From Musa acuminata AAA Group (taxonomy: Eukaryota; Streptophyta; Magnoliopsida; Zingiberales; Musaceae): DNA of 64,000 nucleotides. Positions 10,408-21,866 of the stretch are shown here, one piece after another. The position numbers and the translations under genes were made by a program. The stretch is taken from assembly GCF_036884655.1 (NCBI RefSeq), contig NC_088342.1:16701001-16765000 (forward strand), written 5' to 3'. The first letter of the stretch is position 1, and each line of letters opens with the position of its first letter. Under the pieces are notes generated by a model that ran no database searches, was not told the origin of the DNA, and saw nothing but the letters and a program-made list of their open reading frames with translations.

Positions 10408-11374
10408 GAATAAACTTCTTTAAATGGATTTTTCGTAAAGTTTTTCATTCTCTCTCCGTTCCTCGGTGAATCTGATCCTTCTCTTTCGATTCTAAATGAC
10501 TTGTTAAATTATCTTATCCTATCTTGAGTCAAACACCACTCCCATCTGATCAAGATTAATGATTTTATGATATTTTGAATCTCGAAATTGATTTTGATGA
10601 CTTGATTATGAGTTTTAAGTTGACGAATTGAATTTAAATGGATTTGTATTCGAATTATGATCTTGACTTATTGGAGTTACTACTTGAAATTTTTTTCTTA
10701 TCCCAATCTCTTCTTTGTACATCTATAATTTTTGTTATTTATAGAAAGAAGAGATTTGATAATATGGATGAATGCTGAATTTTCCTTTAAGATGAACTCT
10801 GTGTAAATATTTTAGCATTCTTAATTTTGAATGATAAAATCTTTGTATGATCAATGATAATATAGATGAATGATGTATGATCAATGATAAAATCTTTATA
10901 TCACAAATTATGTGCTTCAAGTCTCATTCCCTTTTTGTTGATGACAAAGGGGGAGAAAAGTGATGACTTGTATCATTTTAATAGCATGACTTATATAAAT
11001 TGCAAAAAGCTTGTGTGATATGAATGTCTTATATGCCTTGCAAAATCTTTGAGAATATCGCAAGTTCGATTGATTATATTGAAAGTATGCCTTACATTTA
11101 TATCATGAAATTCATATTGAAAATATTTATCTCCTGCCGTAGTAAAAATTGTCTCTTATCATTCGACTTGAAAATTTTTTTTCATCGAAGTTTTGTATTT
11201 ACTATTGCTTAATGAGAATAACGATAAGTTCTATGGTTAGAACTTATCGGTTTATGCTTGAATTCAATGGATGAAATTCAAGTGTTTTCATCTTCTCATA
11301 ATATGGCATATAGATAGGGGGAGTTATGTTTAACTCCGTCATCAATTGATTGTCATCATAAAAAAGGAGGAGAT
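10408..11374 (+). other. 3' noncoding region of element B with repeated PPT motifs
   Basis: This is AT-rich DNA between pol and the 3' LTR. It has a PPT-like motif after TTGTTGATGACAAA at 10937-10957, another near 11315-11323, and the LTR-adjacent tract at 11361-11373. The part 10545-10640 matches, in reverse, 25150-25230 of element D. No env-like ORF is seen here, unlike in A. Confidence 0.85.
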
Positions 11375-12550
11375 TGTTGAATCTCAGATTTTGATGATAA
11401 AATCAATTGATGGGTTAATTGATCTAATCCATATTATTGAGTTAAGTGTGCAGGAGTAACTACGATAACCAGAAAACACAAAGCAAGAATACCGGAGTCA
11501 AGTTCGATGGACGTTTAAGAGTCCGAAGAATCGTCGGAGATGCTGCCGGAACCAACCGAGAAAAAATCGGGAACCTGTCGGAATTTTCGAAAGTTCGCCG
11601 AAGAGATCGTCGGAGGTTCACCGAGATCACCGAGAAGGCTCGGCTACTCATTAAAGTCATCACAAGTTCGGGAGCTTGCTGGGAGTTTGTCGGAAGAAGT
11701 TCGTCGGAAAGCTCGCCGGAACAAGACTCGACGTTCGCGGTTGAAAACTTGCTTAGGATGTGTTTTGTTATGTAGTTCACTTGTAACTAGGATTAGGATT
11801 AAGAGATAATCCTATATCCTGGTTATGGGCCAACTAGGCCCAAAATTAGACTTGGTTTGGGCTAAATTTGAAGCCCAACAAGTGAATCGAAGGGTCTGGC
11901 GGTGGCACCACCCAGCACTGTCAGTGTCTGACACTGACAGGCGGTGGCACCACTAGCATCAGGAACCCAACGAGAATTCAAATTTGGAGCCCAAATTTGA
12001 ATCCTCTTGAGGCCTATAAATACCCCTCAAATCTCAGTTGAGATTATAACTTTTTGAGCAGCAATTGTTTGAGAGAAAAGTCTTAGAAAAGTTTTTCCTA
12101 GTCTTCTTTTCAATTTGCTAGTGTTCACCTCCTTCTTTCTTGCTGAAAATCTGTAAGAGAGTGAACCGCTTGTAAAAAGTTGTAAGAGGGGTATTTACCC
12201 TTCCCCTTCAAGAGATTTGCTAGTGGAAGGTGGGAGCCTCATCGAAGAGGGTCCTCGCAAGTGGATGTAGGTCATTTGACCGAACCACTGTAAAATCGGC
12301 GTGATCTCTGGTTTGCATTTACTTATTGTCATTTACATTACTGCAAATCATTTGCACTTTAATGCTCTACTTCTTTGTCTCCGTCTTACTTATCTCTTCA
12401 AGTTAAAACGCAATTGAAACGGCTTCAAACGAAAACGTTACTTTTATCGTACGAAGTTTTTGAAAGTGTTTAAATCATCAAAAGTTTATCATACTTTACC
12501 GCTGCACTAATTCACCACCCCCCCCTCTTAGTGCCGCTCCGATCCTAACA
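11375..12550 (+). repeat. 3' LTR of element B
   Basis: 1,176 bp, TGTTGAATC...CCTAACA, followed by the target-site copy GTCAG (12551-12555). It is 38 bp shorter than the 5' LTR. The differences lie mainly in the palindrome array (11897-11955, fewer modules) and the poly-C run. TATA box at 12015-12022. Confidence 0.95.
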
Positions 12551-12555
12551 GTCAG

Positions 12556-12872
12556 AACTCCTTCTAACTCAGTGTATTATTATCTCTGTAATAATTCACT
12601 CGACTCATCGACTACGGATGTACTAGGCCACTACGCCGTAGTCCCCAGACGATATAGGGGAATCCAATCCATTGGACCTGTCTGTCCTCAGTTACCGTGT
12701 ACCTATAGTCCCTCATCCATCTAATATCCCAGAGACCATATATCGAGCATGGTGTTGTCAGACCCATACGGTTTCTACTCGAGTCTCGCTTTAATCGGAT
12801 TCTCCCGGAGAACTCTTTCTCTCTTAACCCGAATGACCCTGGCCAGGGATTTGTCTGAGCAAGAACACATGG
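12556..12872 (-). repeat. Left LTR of element C, segment 2
   Basis: Continues the C LTR after the insertion of B and matches 21113-21426 of the right LTR. It ends at CATGG (12868-12872), the target-site copy of E. Confidence 0.9.
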
Positions 12873-14497
12873 TGTTGAATCTCGTATTTTGATGATGAAA
12901 CCACTTGATATGTGTTTATAATTTAAACTACATTTTGAGTGATGCAGGTCTACTCGATCAGGATTAGACAGTTGACGCAGGAGGAATTGACGTTGCGCCG
13001 GAAGAGATCACGTCAGGATATTGGATGGCTGAATGCTTCGGATGTCGGGCATCGGGCCAAGGAGAGCGAAATTGCGCCAAGGATATCAGGATTGCGGAGG
13101 TCAACCGCCAATTGGGCAACCAGCCACAAGAGAGGACGATGCACCGAAGAATCGGACGAAGCGCCAACCAATGACGTGCCGGGCAACAAAATGTCAATTT
13201 GCATTGTAATAATTGTCTAGATTGGAGTAGAGTTTTGGTTTGTGTGTGCAGGATTAACTACGATAACGATGAAGACATAAAGTGAAACAAAGTGCTGGAG
13301 TCAAGCGCGAAGGATTCGTTGGGAGTTCGAGAGTTCGACGGAAGTCTGAAGGTTTGTCGGGAATGCTGCCGGAACTAGCCGAGAATGAGTAGGGAGCTTG
13401 CCGAAGGGTTTTTCGGAAGCTCGCCGGAAGGTTCGTTGGAAGTTCGCGGAGCTCACCGAGAAAGATCGGAGCTTGCCGAAGAAGCTCGTTTGAACTCGTC
13501 AAGATCAAATCGTGAAGTCTAGGAGCTTGCCGGGAGTCCGCAGAATGGTTTCCGAGAGTTTATCGGAAAACCGTCGGAAGTTCGCCGGAAGCTCGCCGGA
13601 AGAAGTCTTGACTTACGGACTTTGTAATAGCTTAGAAAATGTCTTTAAATTCGTAGTTAGTATGTTAATTAGGGTTAGGATTAGGTGTTAATCTTATAAC
13701 CCAAGTAGGGGCCAATTGGGCCCGAGTTCGGACTGGTTTGGGCCAAGTTTGGAGCCCAACCAGTGAGCTGAATTGGCCTAAGCGGTGGAACCGCCTAGGC
13801 TTGGCGGTGGCACCGCCCAGCACCCGAGAGCTGGGCGGTGACACCTCCTGGGCTGGGTGGTTGCACCACCCAGCACCCGAGCGCTGGGCGGTGGCACCGC
13901 TTGGCTGGGCGGTGGCACCGCCAGCATCGGGAACATAAGAGAATTCAAATTTTTGGAGCCCAAATTTGAATCCTCTTGAGGCCTATAAATACCCCTCAAG
14001 TCTCAGCTGAGAACACAACTTTTTGAGCAACAAGTGTTTGAGAGAAAGGTCTTAGAAAAGTCCTAGCTAATCTTGTTTTCATTTTTCTAGTGTTCACCTC
14101 CTTCTTTCTTGCTGAAAATTTGTAAGAGAGTGAACCGCTTGTAAAGAGTTGTAAGAGGGGTATTTACCCTTCCCTTTCAAGAGATTTGCTAGTGGAAGGT
14201 GGGAGCCTCATCGAAGAGGGGCCTCGCAAGTGGATGTAGGTCTTTTGACCGAACCACTTTAAAATCGGCGTAATCTCCGGTTTGCGTTTATGTTTATGCA
14301 TTTATCTTTCTGCAAACCTTTACTTTGCTAAGTTCACTGCCCTCATCTTATTACATACGCTTTCAACGCAATTGAAACGGTTTCAAACGAAACATTATTT
14401 TTATCGTACGAAAGATTTTCTAAAACCGAAGTTTTAATCCGCTGCACTAATTCACCCCCCCCCCCCCCCCCCTCTTAGTGCCGCTCCGATCCTAACA
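12873..14497 (+). mobile_element. Solo LTR E (D/F family, plus strand)
   Basis: A 1,625-bp LTR (TGTTGAATC...CCTAACA) with no internal region, flanked by perfect CATGG copies (12868-12872 and 14498-14502). It matches the LTRs of D in the opposite orientation. A full element presumably lost its internal part by recombination between LTRs. TATA box at 13984-13991, a palindrome array at about 13783-13922, and poly-C near 14456-14472. Confidence 0.95.
13783..13922 (+). repeat. Palindrome array in LTR E
   Basis: Six modules related to GGCGGTGGCACCGCC, two of them perfect (near 13803 and 13908), separated by CAGCACCCGAGAGCTGGG-type spacers. Variants such as GGTTGCACCACC retain partial inverted symmetry. 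Confidence 0.85.
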
Positions 14498-14502
14498 CAT
14501 GG

Positions 14503-15158
14503 GATATTCCTCTTATGACGCCGAGAGTGGATAATCCTCTATCGACACTCAATAGCCCTCGTAAGGTCGACTACCACTCCCAATGACCAGCTGTACTAGA
14601 TCTGGGATAACCAAACCTATAAGTCTGGTATCAAAGAGTGGAGCACTCATACAGGACATCCTTGGTGTCTCAAGTCTAAGGACCAGATACACCACTAGGA
14701 CTACGGAATCGCTGTCTAACAATAAGGCATCATCAACCATCCAGCATTCCGTAAGCGGATCAATCAGTGAACTCATTCTCCAATGAGCACCTGTACTGTA
14801 TCCCTAGTGTCCCTACACGAGCAGCTATGAGACCAGCTGCATCCATCATATGGACGGGTATACAGCACACCAGTCTGTCCGGTTATCACGATGTCCCTCT
14901 CGAGTAACCTATGACCGGGATTATTTAGGATATGTGTTTAAAGCTGAATCGATCTCATTATCGTGATCTCATCACGATCCGATTCCCATTGCACAAATCC
15001 AAGGACATCACAATATATATATATATATATATATATATGCATTTATGCAATAATTATAAAGTGATATACGCTAAAATATAATAAGCAAAAAAGATTCTGT
15101 ATCAAGTCACACGTGCCATCACTCAAGGGATTGGCTTGCTAGGCACCTATGACTAGCA
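14503..15158 (-). repeat. Left LTR of element C, segment 3, with AT microsatellite
   Basis: The rest of the left C LTR to its CTAGCA end. It includes an AT dinucleotide run at 15013-15038. The same run in the right LTR (29322-29365) is longer. The complement of the element's polypurine tract follows at 15159-15175 (ATCTCCCACTTGACCT). Confidence 0.9.
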
Positions 15159-17890
15159 ATCTCCCACTTGACCTAAAGCCAATCACCTATGTGTCTGATC
15201 CCCATCAGTCTGATGGCTTAAAGATAATCTGAGACAACGGCTTTGTCAATGGATCTGCAATGTTATCTTCGGATGGAACTCTTTCCATTGCTACATCTCC
15301 TCGGGTTACGATCTCTCTGATAAGCTGGAACCTCCTCAGAACACTTCTGATGAGACCCGGGTTCCCTTATTTGAGTAATCGCCCCATAGTTGTCGCAATA
15401 TAAAGAAGTCGACTTCTCGCTATCCGGAACGACTCCCAAATCTGTAATGAACTTCTTCAACCAGACTCCCTCCTTTGTTGCATCTGATGCAGCAATGTAC
15501 TCTGCCTCTGTGGTCGAGTCAGCAGTAGTATCTTGCTTTGAACTCTTCCAGCACACTGCTCTTCCATTCAAGGTGTACACATACCTTGAATTCGACTTGC
15601 TATCATCGACATCAGACTGAAAACTTGAGTCAGTGTAGCCTTCAACCTTAAGGCTATTACCTCCATATACTAGTAAAAGATCCTTAGTCATTCTCAAGTA
15701 CTTAAGGATCACTTTACTGCTTTCCAGTGCTTCAAACCTGGATCCACCTTATACTTGCTCGTGACACTCAGAGCATGCGCTATATCAAGCCTAGTACATA
15801 GCATGACATATATGATAGACCCTATTGTTGGGGCATAAGGTATCATATTCATGTTCGCCCTTTCTTAGAATTTTTCATGCCAAACCTTTTGACAATGGTT
15901 TCTATGTACCTGGACTGGGACAAGCCAAGCATCCTCTTGAATCTATCTCTATAGATTCTAATCCCCAAGATATAGGATGCTTCCCCTAAGTCCTTCATGG
16001 AGAAGTGTCTAGATAACCAAGCCTTTACTATGGATAGCATTCCTACGTCATTCCCAATGATCAGGATGTCATCCACATATAACACCAAAATGGTAATAGC
16101 GCTTCCACTTACCTTTCTGTACACACAAGGCTCATCTTCGTTTTTAACGAAGTCATAAGATCTGATTACCTCATCAAATCTTATGTTCCAACTTCGGGAA
16201 GCTTGTTTTAGTCCAGAAATGGATCTAAGCAACCTACACACCTTATCTGGGTAGTTCTTGGACATGAATCCCTCTGGTTGCATCATATACATCTCCTCCT
16301 CAAGGTTCCCATTGAGGAATGCGGTTTTCACATCCATCTACCAGATCTCATAATCATGGTGTGCTATAATAGCCAATAGAATTCTAATGGATTTTAGAAT
16401 TGCTACGGGTGAGAAGGTTTCGTCGTAGTCAACACCTTGCCTTTGACGATACCCCTTAGCCACTAGCCTTGCTTTATAGGTCTCTACCTTTCCATCTACT
16501 CCGATCTTTTTCTTACAGATCCAATTGCAACCGATGGGTACAATACCTTCGGGCGCATCAACTAAGTTCCAAACCTTATTGGAGTACATAGAATCCATCT
16601 CAGAATTCATGGCTTCTTGCCACTTCCCGGAGTCTATACTCATAATAACCTCCTCGTAGGTCTGAGGATCAATATCCTCAACATCCTCTCCTCTAATATG
16701 TCCCACATATCTCTCAAGAGGATGGGATACTCTATCAGACCTATGTAAAGTTGAAACTTGTGTATTAGGTACCTGAACAGACTCGGGCTGTAGAGTGGTG
16801 CTTGAGCTTGGTTCTCCAACCTCGCTCAACTCTATCATTCTCCTACTGTCTCCGCCAAGAATGTGCTCCTTCTTAAGGAACACTACTCTCTTAGCTACAA
16901 AGACCTTTTGGTCCTCGAGATGATAGAAATAATACCCACAAGTTTCCTTGGGGTATCCCACAAATTTGCATCGCTCTGTCCTTGATTCTAACTTATCGGG
17001 GTTGTGTCTTTTAACGTGGGCAGGGCAGCCCCAAATCTTAACAACCTTAAGATCAGACTTCTTCCCTTTCCATATCTCATATGGTGTAGACACTACTGAC
17101 TTAGTTGGAACTCTGTTCAGTAGGTAAGCTGTGGTCTCTAGGACATATCCCTAGAAGTAGGTCAGCGAAACTCATCATGGACCGTACCATATCTAATAAT
17201 GTACGATTTCTCCTTTCACAAACACCATTGAGCTGAGGTGTATAAGGAGGTGTCCATTGGGATAATATCCCATGGTCCTTGAGGAACTGAGTAAACTCTG
17301 TACTTAAGTACTCACCTCCTCGATCTGATCGAAGAGTTTTGATACTCTTTCCAGTCTGGTTCTCCACCTCATTCTTATACTCTCTGAATTTCTCAAAGGC
17401 CTCGGACTTGTACTTCATTAAGTACACATATCCATACCTTGAGAAATCATCAGTAAATGTAATGAAAGGAGTAACCTCCAATGGCATGAGTTGACATGGG
17501 TCCACATACATCACTATGTATGAGTTCCAATAACTCAGTTGCTCTCTCTCCAGTTCCACTAAATGGAGAGTTGGTTAGTTTTCCACGAATGCAAGGCTCA
17601 CAAGTTGCATATGACACATAGTCGAATGGATCTAGATATCCATCATTTAGTAACTTTTGAATCCTTCTTTCATGGATGTGACCTAGCCTACAATGCCATA
17701 GGTATGCACTGTTCACCTCATCTCGTTTCCTCTTAGACAATTACATTCATGATATGTGGAGTAGTGTCTGGCATAAACAAACCTTTATGCAATATTCCTT
17801 TCGTCAATCTCCCCTCGGCTTTGCTAGAATTTACAATAAATTGTAGATGTAATAAGCAATACTGGTATCCAATACCAATGCACTATCACA
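15159..17890 (-). pseudogene. pol: pol of element C, multiply frameshifted
   Basis: Reading leftward, a protease-like LVLDTS motif near 17875 lacks the Gly of the usual DTG/DSG triad. The gag-pre-integrase and HHCC finger (WHCRLGH...CEPC) are at 17740-17580. The integrase core with SDRGGEY and NGVCERRNR lies at 17520-17200. Integrase C-terminus and RT start at 17093-16338, an in-frame TAG follows, then RT with LYVDDILIIG near 16075 (16337-15849). RNase H with TEAEYIAASDA lies at 15712-15263. The pieces lie in three frames, so there are at least three frameshifts (near 17540, 17097 and between 15849 and 15712). It is a long-dead Ty1/copia pol. I do not assign the lineage. Confidence 0.9.
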
Positions 17891-17904
17891 AAAATCTGCC
17901 AATT

Positions 17905-18745
17905 GGAGATTGTTCATGAATGTACCTGAAGCTTCTCTAAGCTTCTATTTCGCCCTTTCTGCAAGGTACTCTTTGTAGTTCCTCTTCCAGTGCCCATCTT
18001 TACCACAGTGGAAGCACTAGCCTTTGTCCTTTGTTGGGTCTTTCTTAGCAACATTTGCTTTACCTGGTTTGCCCTTGCCCTTTCCCTTCTTAAGGGACCT
18101 TTCTGCTTTCCTTTTCTTTTTGGTCTCACCAGTGTAGAGAACTGGCTTCTCTTTCTTAATAGTACTCTCTGCCTCCCTCAACATATTGAGGAGCTCTGGG
18201 AGAGTCACCTCAAGCTTGTTCATATTAAAATTCATTATGAACTGTGAAAAGGAATCTGGTAGGGACTAAAGCAGAATGTCCACACACAAGTTATCCTCTA
18301 AGACCATTCCTAGACCTCTGAGTTTCTCTATCCACTCAATCAACTTTAGGACATGGTTCTGAACTGGTGTCCCCTTAGTCATCCTAGTGCGGAAGAGGTT
18401 CTTGGATATCTCATATCGCTGAGTCCTTTCCTGTTCCTTAAATAATTTGCGGACATGTAGGAGAATGGATCTGGCATCCATCTTTTCATGTTTTCTCTAT
18501 AACTCAGGAGTCATAGAGCCCAACATATAGCACTAAGCAAGAGTGGAGTCATCAATATACTTCACGTAGCGAGCGATCTCATCCTCGTTTGCCCCTTCTT
18601 CGGGCGTAGGCATCACTGTATCAAGGACGTACACGATTTTCTCCGCTGTGAGAACAATTCTCAAGTTACGGAGCCAATCCGTATAATTTGGACTAGTGAG
18701 GCGGTTGACATCAAGTATGCCACGTAAGGGATTTGAAAGCGACAT
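17905..18745 (-). pseudogene. gag: gag of element C
   Basis: The most likely start is the ATG at 18745-18743 (MSLSNPLRGIL). The capsid-like domain reads LTSPNYTDWLRNLRIVL. One frame carries the N-terminal piece, the middle piece (18481-18266) and the lysine-rich piece (18235-18017), separated by in-frame stops. The zinc knuckle near 18010-17960 reads CFHCGKDGHWKRNY, so the last Cys of CCHC is replaced by Tyr and a TAG precedes it. It cannot make a functional Gag. Confidence 0.88.
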
Positions 18746-18766
18746 TTTCTGAAAATAAAGATGCAA

Positions 18767-20560
18767 CAGAAATGAATAACATGCAGATTTTGCAAGAAAT
18801 AAACAATCAAGATATGGACTTCTATCTTAATATGCTCCCACTATTTTACTAACGAGTCACGCGACACCCTCAGCACGTGAAACGGAAGTCTCCGGCAGAC
18901 TTCTAGTGGGGATCAGGATCCAATCAGCGTCTTAGTGTAACCTCGAGGGACTCAACCAATCACACTAAGCCTAAAAGGTAGGCAACTCTTGCCGATCACA
19001 ACTCCTTGTGATTCCCGTCCTGATCGGCCTCCGAATCACTATGGCCTCGAGGGACTCGACCAACTATGATGCTTGGTTAAGTCAACACCTTCGTTACAAG
19101 ATGAGTCTGATTTGATGATATACCCTCGAGGGACTCGACTAAGCATACCATGCCCTCAGGTCACCGGTGACATCTCTATGTCGTAAGCAAGATAGCGAAT
19201 CGCGATATAGGTGAGTCTCGAGGGACTCGACCAACTCAACCTACACCGGGAATCGATTCTTACTTATAACGATGGAAGGCCACGTGGGTCAATCTAATTG
19301 CCTCACGTTTACCGACTTAATATTATCGAGAGATGTTTCTATGATTTGGTCTCCTAATATGACATGTCACACATATACATATTTAATATATATCTACATC
19401 GCATGCAAATATATATATATATATATCTAGTATGTGTATAAGCAATCACACCAGATGATCATGGACCACAACCTAATATGATTAGGCCCGAGCCAGTAGG
19501 CCTAATCACTCACATCAAGATCTATGTGTGCAACGGTGCATCTCCGTGCCCTATGATCGTCCATCTCGTCCTCGTCGGTTCCGTCGACATCTTGATGCAT
19601 CTTCATGCATCACGATCGTCCGTCTCGTGGGTCCCGCTATCGCATCCACGCTCCCGATGTGCCTCCTCATGTGATTACAACTTAATCATAGGCACGCAGG
19701 CCCGATAATAAACGAGAAATATAATGGAGGCTCGCAGACCTCAATAATAATAATCACAAGTACACACATCACACGGTCCATTATCATCCGTCCACACATC
19801 ATACATCACATGTATAAATAATCATCATCATGTAGGACTACTAGATAATAATAAAAATAATAATCAACTAAACTTTTTAATTAATTAATATTTTCTGAAA
19901 TCAGGGACATATAGGGAATTTCTAAATTCATAGGGGTATTTTCGTAATTTAGACAAAAGATAGAAAATAGAATTTCTCAAATTCCGAGGGGCAAAACTAT
20001 CTTTTGCCTAGAAAACCCTAATGCCCTACTCCCCTTTGCTGCTGCTGCCGCCGCCACCCTGCTGGCGGCGGCCTGTGCGGCGGGGCGAGGGCACTGCCCT
20101 CGCCTGCAAGCGGCACGCCCGCTAGCGGCGCTGCCGCTATAGGTGGGCGCCCCCCGCGGGCGGTTCTGCCGGTGGGGCAACGCCCGCAGGCGGCATGCGG
20201 TGCTGTCCCGACGGGCGGCCGCCCTTGTGGGGGGGGGGGAGTGGGGGAGTTTCGCCCGTGGGAGCAGCGGCGGCAAGCGCCGCTGCCCTGCGGCGCCTCA
20301 CCCCGCGGGAGAAGCGGCCGTAGGCGCCTCTGCCGCGGGCTGCCATCCCCGCCGGACGCAAGCTTGCTGCAAGCAGGCCGCCGGCCGGCTGCTACAGACG
20401 CAGCCCCTATGCTGCCCGCCTGCGGCTGCGCTGCACGCACGTAAATCGAGGGTAGCAATTGTTGCTGCCCTTCCCTGTTTTTGCGTCAATGATTTTGACG
20501 TCAAAATTCTTCCTAAACACAACACATGCAGTTCAAAACCAATCATTCGCACGAACAACC
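18767..20560 (-). other. Untranslated leader of element C, with hairpin repeats and a GC-rich island
   Basis: About 1.8 kb lies between the primer site and gag on the minus strand. It contains four copies of a CTCGAGGGACTCGACCAA motif (18941, 19045, 19124 and 19216), an AT run near 19411-19425, a CATCATCA-rich stretch near 19740-19860, and a sharply GC-rich block at about 20035-20445. No ORF here resembles a known protein. The long ORFs in the GC-rich block occur on both strands and reflect composition. Confidence 0.75.
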
Positions 20561-20575
20561 TGGCTCTGATACCAC
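20561..20575 (-). promoter_or_regulatory. Primer-binding site of element C (iMet tRNA)
   Basis: TGGCTCTGATACCAC is the complement of a TGGTATCAGAGCC primer site. It abuts the right LTR start at 20576 and fixes the element's orientation as minus. Confidence 0.92.
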
Positions 20576-21866
20576 TATTGGGAAATCTTGGGGCGACATC
20601 ATATGTGCAGCGGAAGAACAAGAAAACAAAATCCCCGATTCCCAAAGAGATGTTCGTCGTCGTGCGAAGATTGGTGCGTAAAATCCGCGAAACTTAAAAC
20701 TGCGTATAGAGTAGATTGTGTTACCTAGGGAGATCATATATCCTTGTTTCCTTGCAGATCCTTAGGAGAGGGTGAAGGAGGTCAAGCGTCCTCCTCTCGA
20801 GCGGTGATCCACACAGTAGGGTTGTGACGACGCTCCTCAAAACTCCAGGCCTGCTTTGAGGTGGAGAGGGAGAGGAGAATAGGAAAGGCAAGCAAAGGCT
20901 CTAGCCTATGAGGCTCTGAATCCCTCCTATTTATAGAGGTCCCCTGTCAAACCCTAATGGGTCCTCCCCTAGTGGGTATTGGATCTGCATCCAATATGAC
21001 AAGGGCTCCGTCGGATATCTCATATCCGAACCACTACTCATCGCAATGCCTACCATATGTGTGTGACCCTCTAGGCCCAATATCGAGCTGGCCGTGAGTC
21101 ATACCTGTCAGAACTCCTTCTAACTCAGTGAATTATTATCTCTGTAATAATTCACTCGACTCATCGACTACGGATGTCATAGGCCACTACGCCGTAGTCC
21201 CCAAACGATACAAGGGAATCCAATCCATTGGACCTGTCTGTCCTCAGTTATCGTGTACCTATAGTCCCTCATCCATCTAATATCCCAGAGACCGTATATC
21301 GAGCATGGTGTTGTCAGACCCATACGGTTTCTACTCGAGTCTCGCTCTAATCGGATTCTCCCGGAGAACTCTTTCTCTCTCAACCCGAATGACCCTGGCC
21401 AGGGATTTGTTTGAGCAAAAACACATGGGATATTCCTCTCATGACGCCGAGAGTGGATAATCCTCTATCGACACTCAATAGCCCTCGTAAGGTCGACTAC
21501 CACTCCCAATGACCAGCTGTACTAGATCTGGGATAGCCAAACCTATAAGTCTAGTATCAAAGAGTGGGGCACTCATACAGGACATCCTTGGTGTCTCAAG
21601 TCTAAGGACCAGATACACCACCAGGACTACGGAATCGCTGTCTAACAATAAGGCATCATCAACCATCCAGCATTTCGTAAGCGGATCAATCAATGAACTC
21701 ATTCTCCAATGAGCACCTATACTGTATCGCTAGTGTCTCTACACGAGCAGCTATGAGACCAGCTGCATCCATCATATGGACGGGTATACAGCACACTAGT
21801 CTGTCCGATTATCACGATGTCCCTCTCGAGTAACCTTTGACCGGGATTAATTAGGATATGTGTTTA
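20576..21866 (-). repeat. Right (5') LTR of element C, segment 1
   Basis: Matches the left LTR segments. The complement of a TATA box lies near 20927-20939. It is interrupted by element D after GTTTA (21862-21866) and resumes at 29250-29477. Confidence 0.92.

Larger units (their letters stand above)
2354..12550 (+). mobile_element. Sirevirus-like Ty1/copia element B, complete (10.2 kb)
   Basis: The layout is 5' LTR (2354-3567), iMet primer site (3570-3581), gag with an internal triplication (3620-7065), pol in the order protease-integrase-RT-RNase H (7066-10407), a polypurine-rich 3' region (10408-11374) and 3' LTR (11375-12550), with perfect GTCAG target-site duplications. The protease-integrase-RT order defines Ty1/copia. 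The gag type and repeated PPTs point to the Sirevirus lineage. The coding region is dead: a frameshift and stop in gag and five stops in pol. The two LTRs differ by indels in the palindrome array and poly-C tract. Confidence 0.95.

Noticed and set aside
18941..19233. CRISPR-like array from regularly spaced short repeats
   Set aside because: Only four imperfect copies with uneven spacing, inside the leader of a plant retrotransposon; a CRISPR array is not expected in plant nuclear DNA.
20018..20458. Proline/arginine/alanine-rich ORFs of 70-184 codons on both strands
   Set aside because: They overlap each other in several frames in a GC-rich block with few stop codons; no domain is visible.
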